A stretch of 6,489 nt of DNA from assembly GCA_031397815.1 (NCBI GenBank), contig JANNMJ010000046.1:1-6489 (forward strand), read 5' to 3'. The position numbers and the translations under genes were made by a program. Shown here one piece after another: positions 5,901-6,489 of this stretch (its first letter is position 1; each line of letters opens with the position of its first letter). Below the pieces are notes generated by a model that made no database searches, was not told where the DNA came from, and saw only the letters and a list, made by a program, of their open reading frames with translations. Source of the stretch: JANNMJ01 sp031397815. Lineage in GTDB: Bacteria; Bacteroidota; Bacteroidia; Cytophagales; Hymenobacteraceae.

Positions 5901-5955
5901 TGAGGAAGTACGGAGGAAACCAGTGGCCCCCGGCGCGCGGGCCGAGGGCCGAAAA

Positions 5956-6489
5956 TTAGAACAAGGTGAGCTGGCCGGGCGCGGCCTTACGCCGTGGCGC
6001 CGTGGGCTTGGGCGACGCGGCCACTGGCTGAGCTGGCGCGGGTGCCTCCGGAGCGGGAGCGGTCTCAGCTGAAGGGGCTGCCGGCAGCTCGGGCATTCCG
6101 TCGCGTTGGTGCTCGTGCCAGACGTTCCAGATCATCGAGTCCTCTTTCTCCAAGACGGTGAGGTACGGTATACCGGTGCGGTATAGATGATGGTTGACGG
6201 TAACGCCCCAGCGCCAATCATTCCGGTCGAGGGCGTTCTGGCAGACCACCTCCCCCACGCAGCCGTGAAAGAGCATATTGAGCGCCGTCATCTTGCAGCA
6301 TACGGCGTCCAGATCCTGAGCGCACAGGTACGGGCGCTGCTGGCCGTGGTGGATCTGCATCGAGAGCAACATCCGCCCGGATCCACACGCCGGATCGATA
6401 GCGCGGAAGCCGGGCTTTTTTTCAGCTCCGGTGGTGCTCATCATCGTCATCATATCGACGAGGGGCGCGGGCGTGAAGAACTGGCCGAA
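5956..6489 (-). CDS. N-6 adenine DNA methylase-like protein, 3' part (gene runs off the window)
   Basis: The visible part is 177 residues with the frame open through the right edge. An in-frame ATG at 6453 is internal, because the preceding residues FGQFFTPAPLVD form the QFFTP motif of N6_Mtase proteins. Numbering from the edge, QFFTP is at 3-7, the S-adenosylmethionine-binding DPACGSG is at 32-38, the acidic motif-II region (QDLD) is at 58-61 and NMLFHG is at 71-76. The catalytic NPPF/Y that should follow is not seen. In its place is a short module (about 91-126, WRWGVTVN...GIPYLTVL...WNVWHE), then a Pro/Ala-rich tail (about 133-171) ending in QLTLF, similar to the beta-sliding-clamp peptide QLxLF. 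It may bind the cofactor without methylating DNA, or catalysis may lie in a partner. The context is a probable mobile element. Confidence 0.85.
   Translation of the reverse strand, partial: FGQFFTPAPLVDMMTMMSTTGAEKKPGFRAIDPACGSGRMLLSMQIHHGQQRPYLCAQDLDAVCCKMTALNMLFHGCVGEVVCQNALDRNDWRWGVTVNHHLYRTGIPYLTVLEKEDSMIWNVWHEHQRDGMPELPAAPSAETAPAPEAPAPAQPVAASPKPTAPRRKAAPGQLTLF

Overview
The window looks like a chromosomal stretch from a high-GC member of the Bacteroidota, most likely a Hymenobacter-like member of the Cytophagales. Four things point there: two promoter elements that match the Bacteroidota -7 consensus TAnnTTTG exactly; no clear Shine-Dalgarno sequence before the genes; a TPR / beta-propeller / carboxypeptidase-regulatory / OmpA lipoprotein of the PorE type; and a conserved family that, as far as I recall, is confined to Bacteroidota and is often misnamed 'ABC transporter ATPase'. 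The genus is an inference.

Layout. Positions 1-210 hold a degenerate tandem repeat (about 55-62 bp period) whose units carry small hairpins with a compensatory base-pair change; no gene is visible there. A strong terminator (263-296) follows. Four core genes then lie on the minus strand, so they are transcribed leftward: an Hdr-like membrane heme/iron-sulfur protein (3937-5298), a CCG-domain iron-sulfur protein (3056-3937) overlapping it by one base, a small conserved Bacteroidota protein (2387-2896), and the PorE-like OmpA-family lipoprotein (342-2255). The two iron-sulfur proteins form one translationally coupled operon and probably one membrane complex that passes electrons between a soluble donor (perhaps electron-transfer flavoprotein) and menaquinone. 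AT-rich spacer DNA with short direct and inverted repeats separates this operon from the small conserved gene.

A tRNA-Phe(GAA) gene (5497-5569, plus strand) is divergent from the iron-sulfur operon. Both transcripts appear to start in the shared 5299-5496 region, each from its own TAnnTTTG element. A perfect 10-bp-stem bidirectional terminator follows the tRNA.

Beyond that terminator the gene content changes to accessory type: a 76-residue putative helix-turn-helix protein (5670-5900) and the 3' part of an N-6 adenine DNA methylase-like gene (5956 to the window edge). The methylase-like protein keeps the QFFTP and DPACGSG motifs but shows no NPPF/Y catalytic motif in the visible part. It ends in a Pro/Ala-rich tail closed by QLTLF, which resembles a sliding-clamp-binding peptide. 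Together with the tRNA this suggests the edge of an integrated element, although no integrase is in the window.
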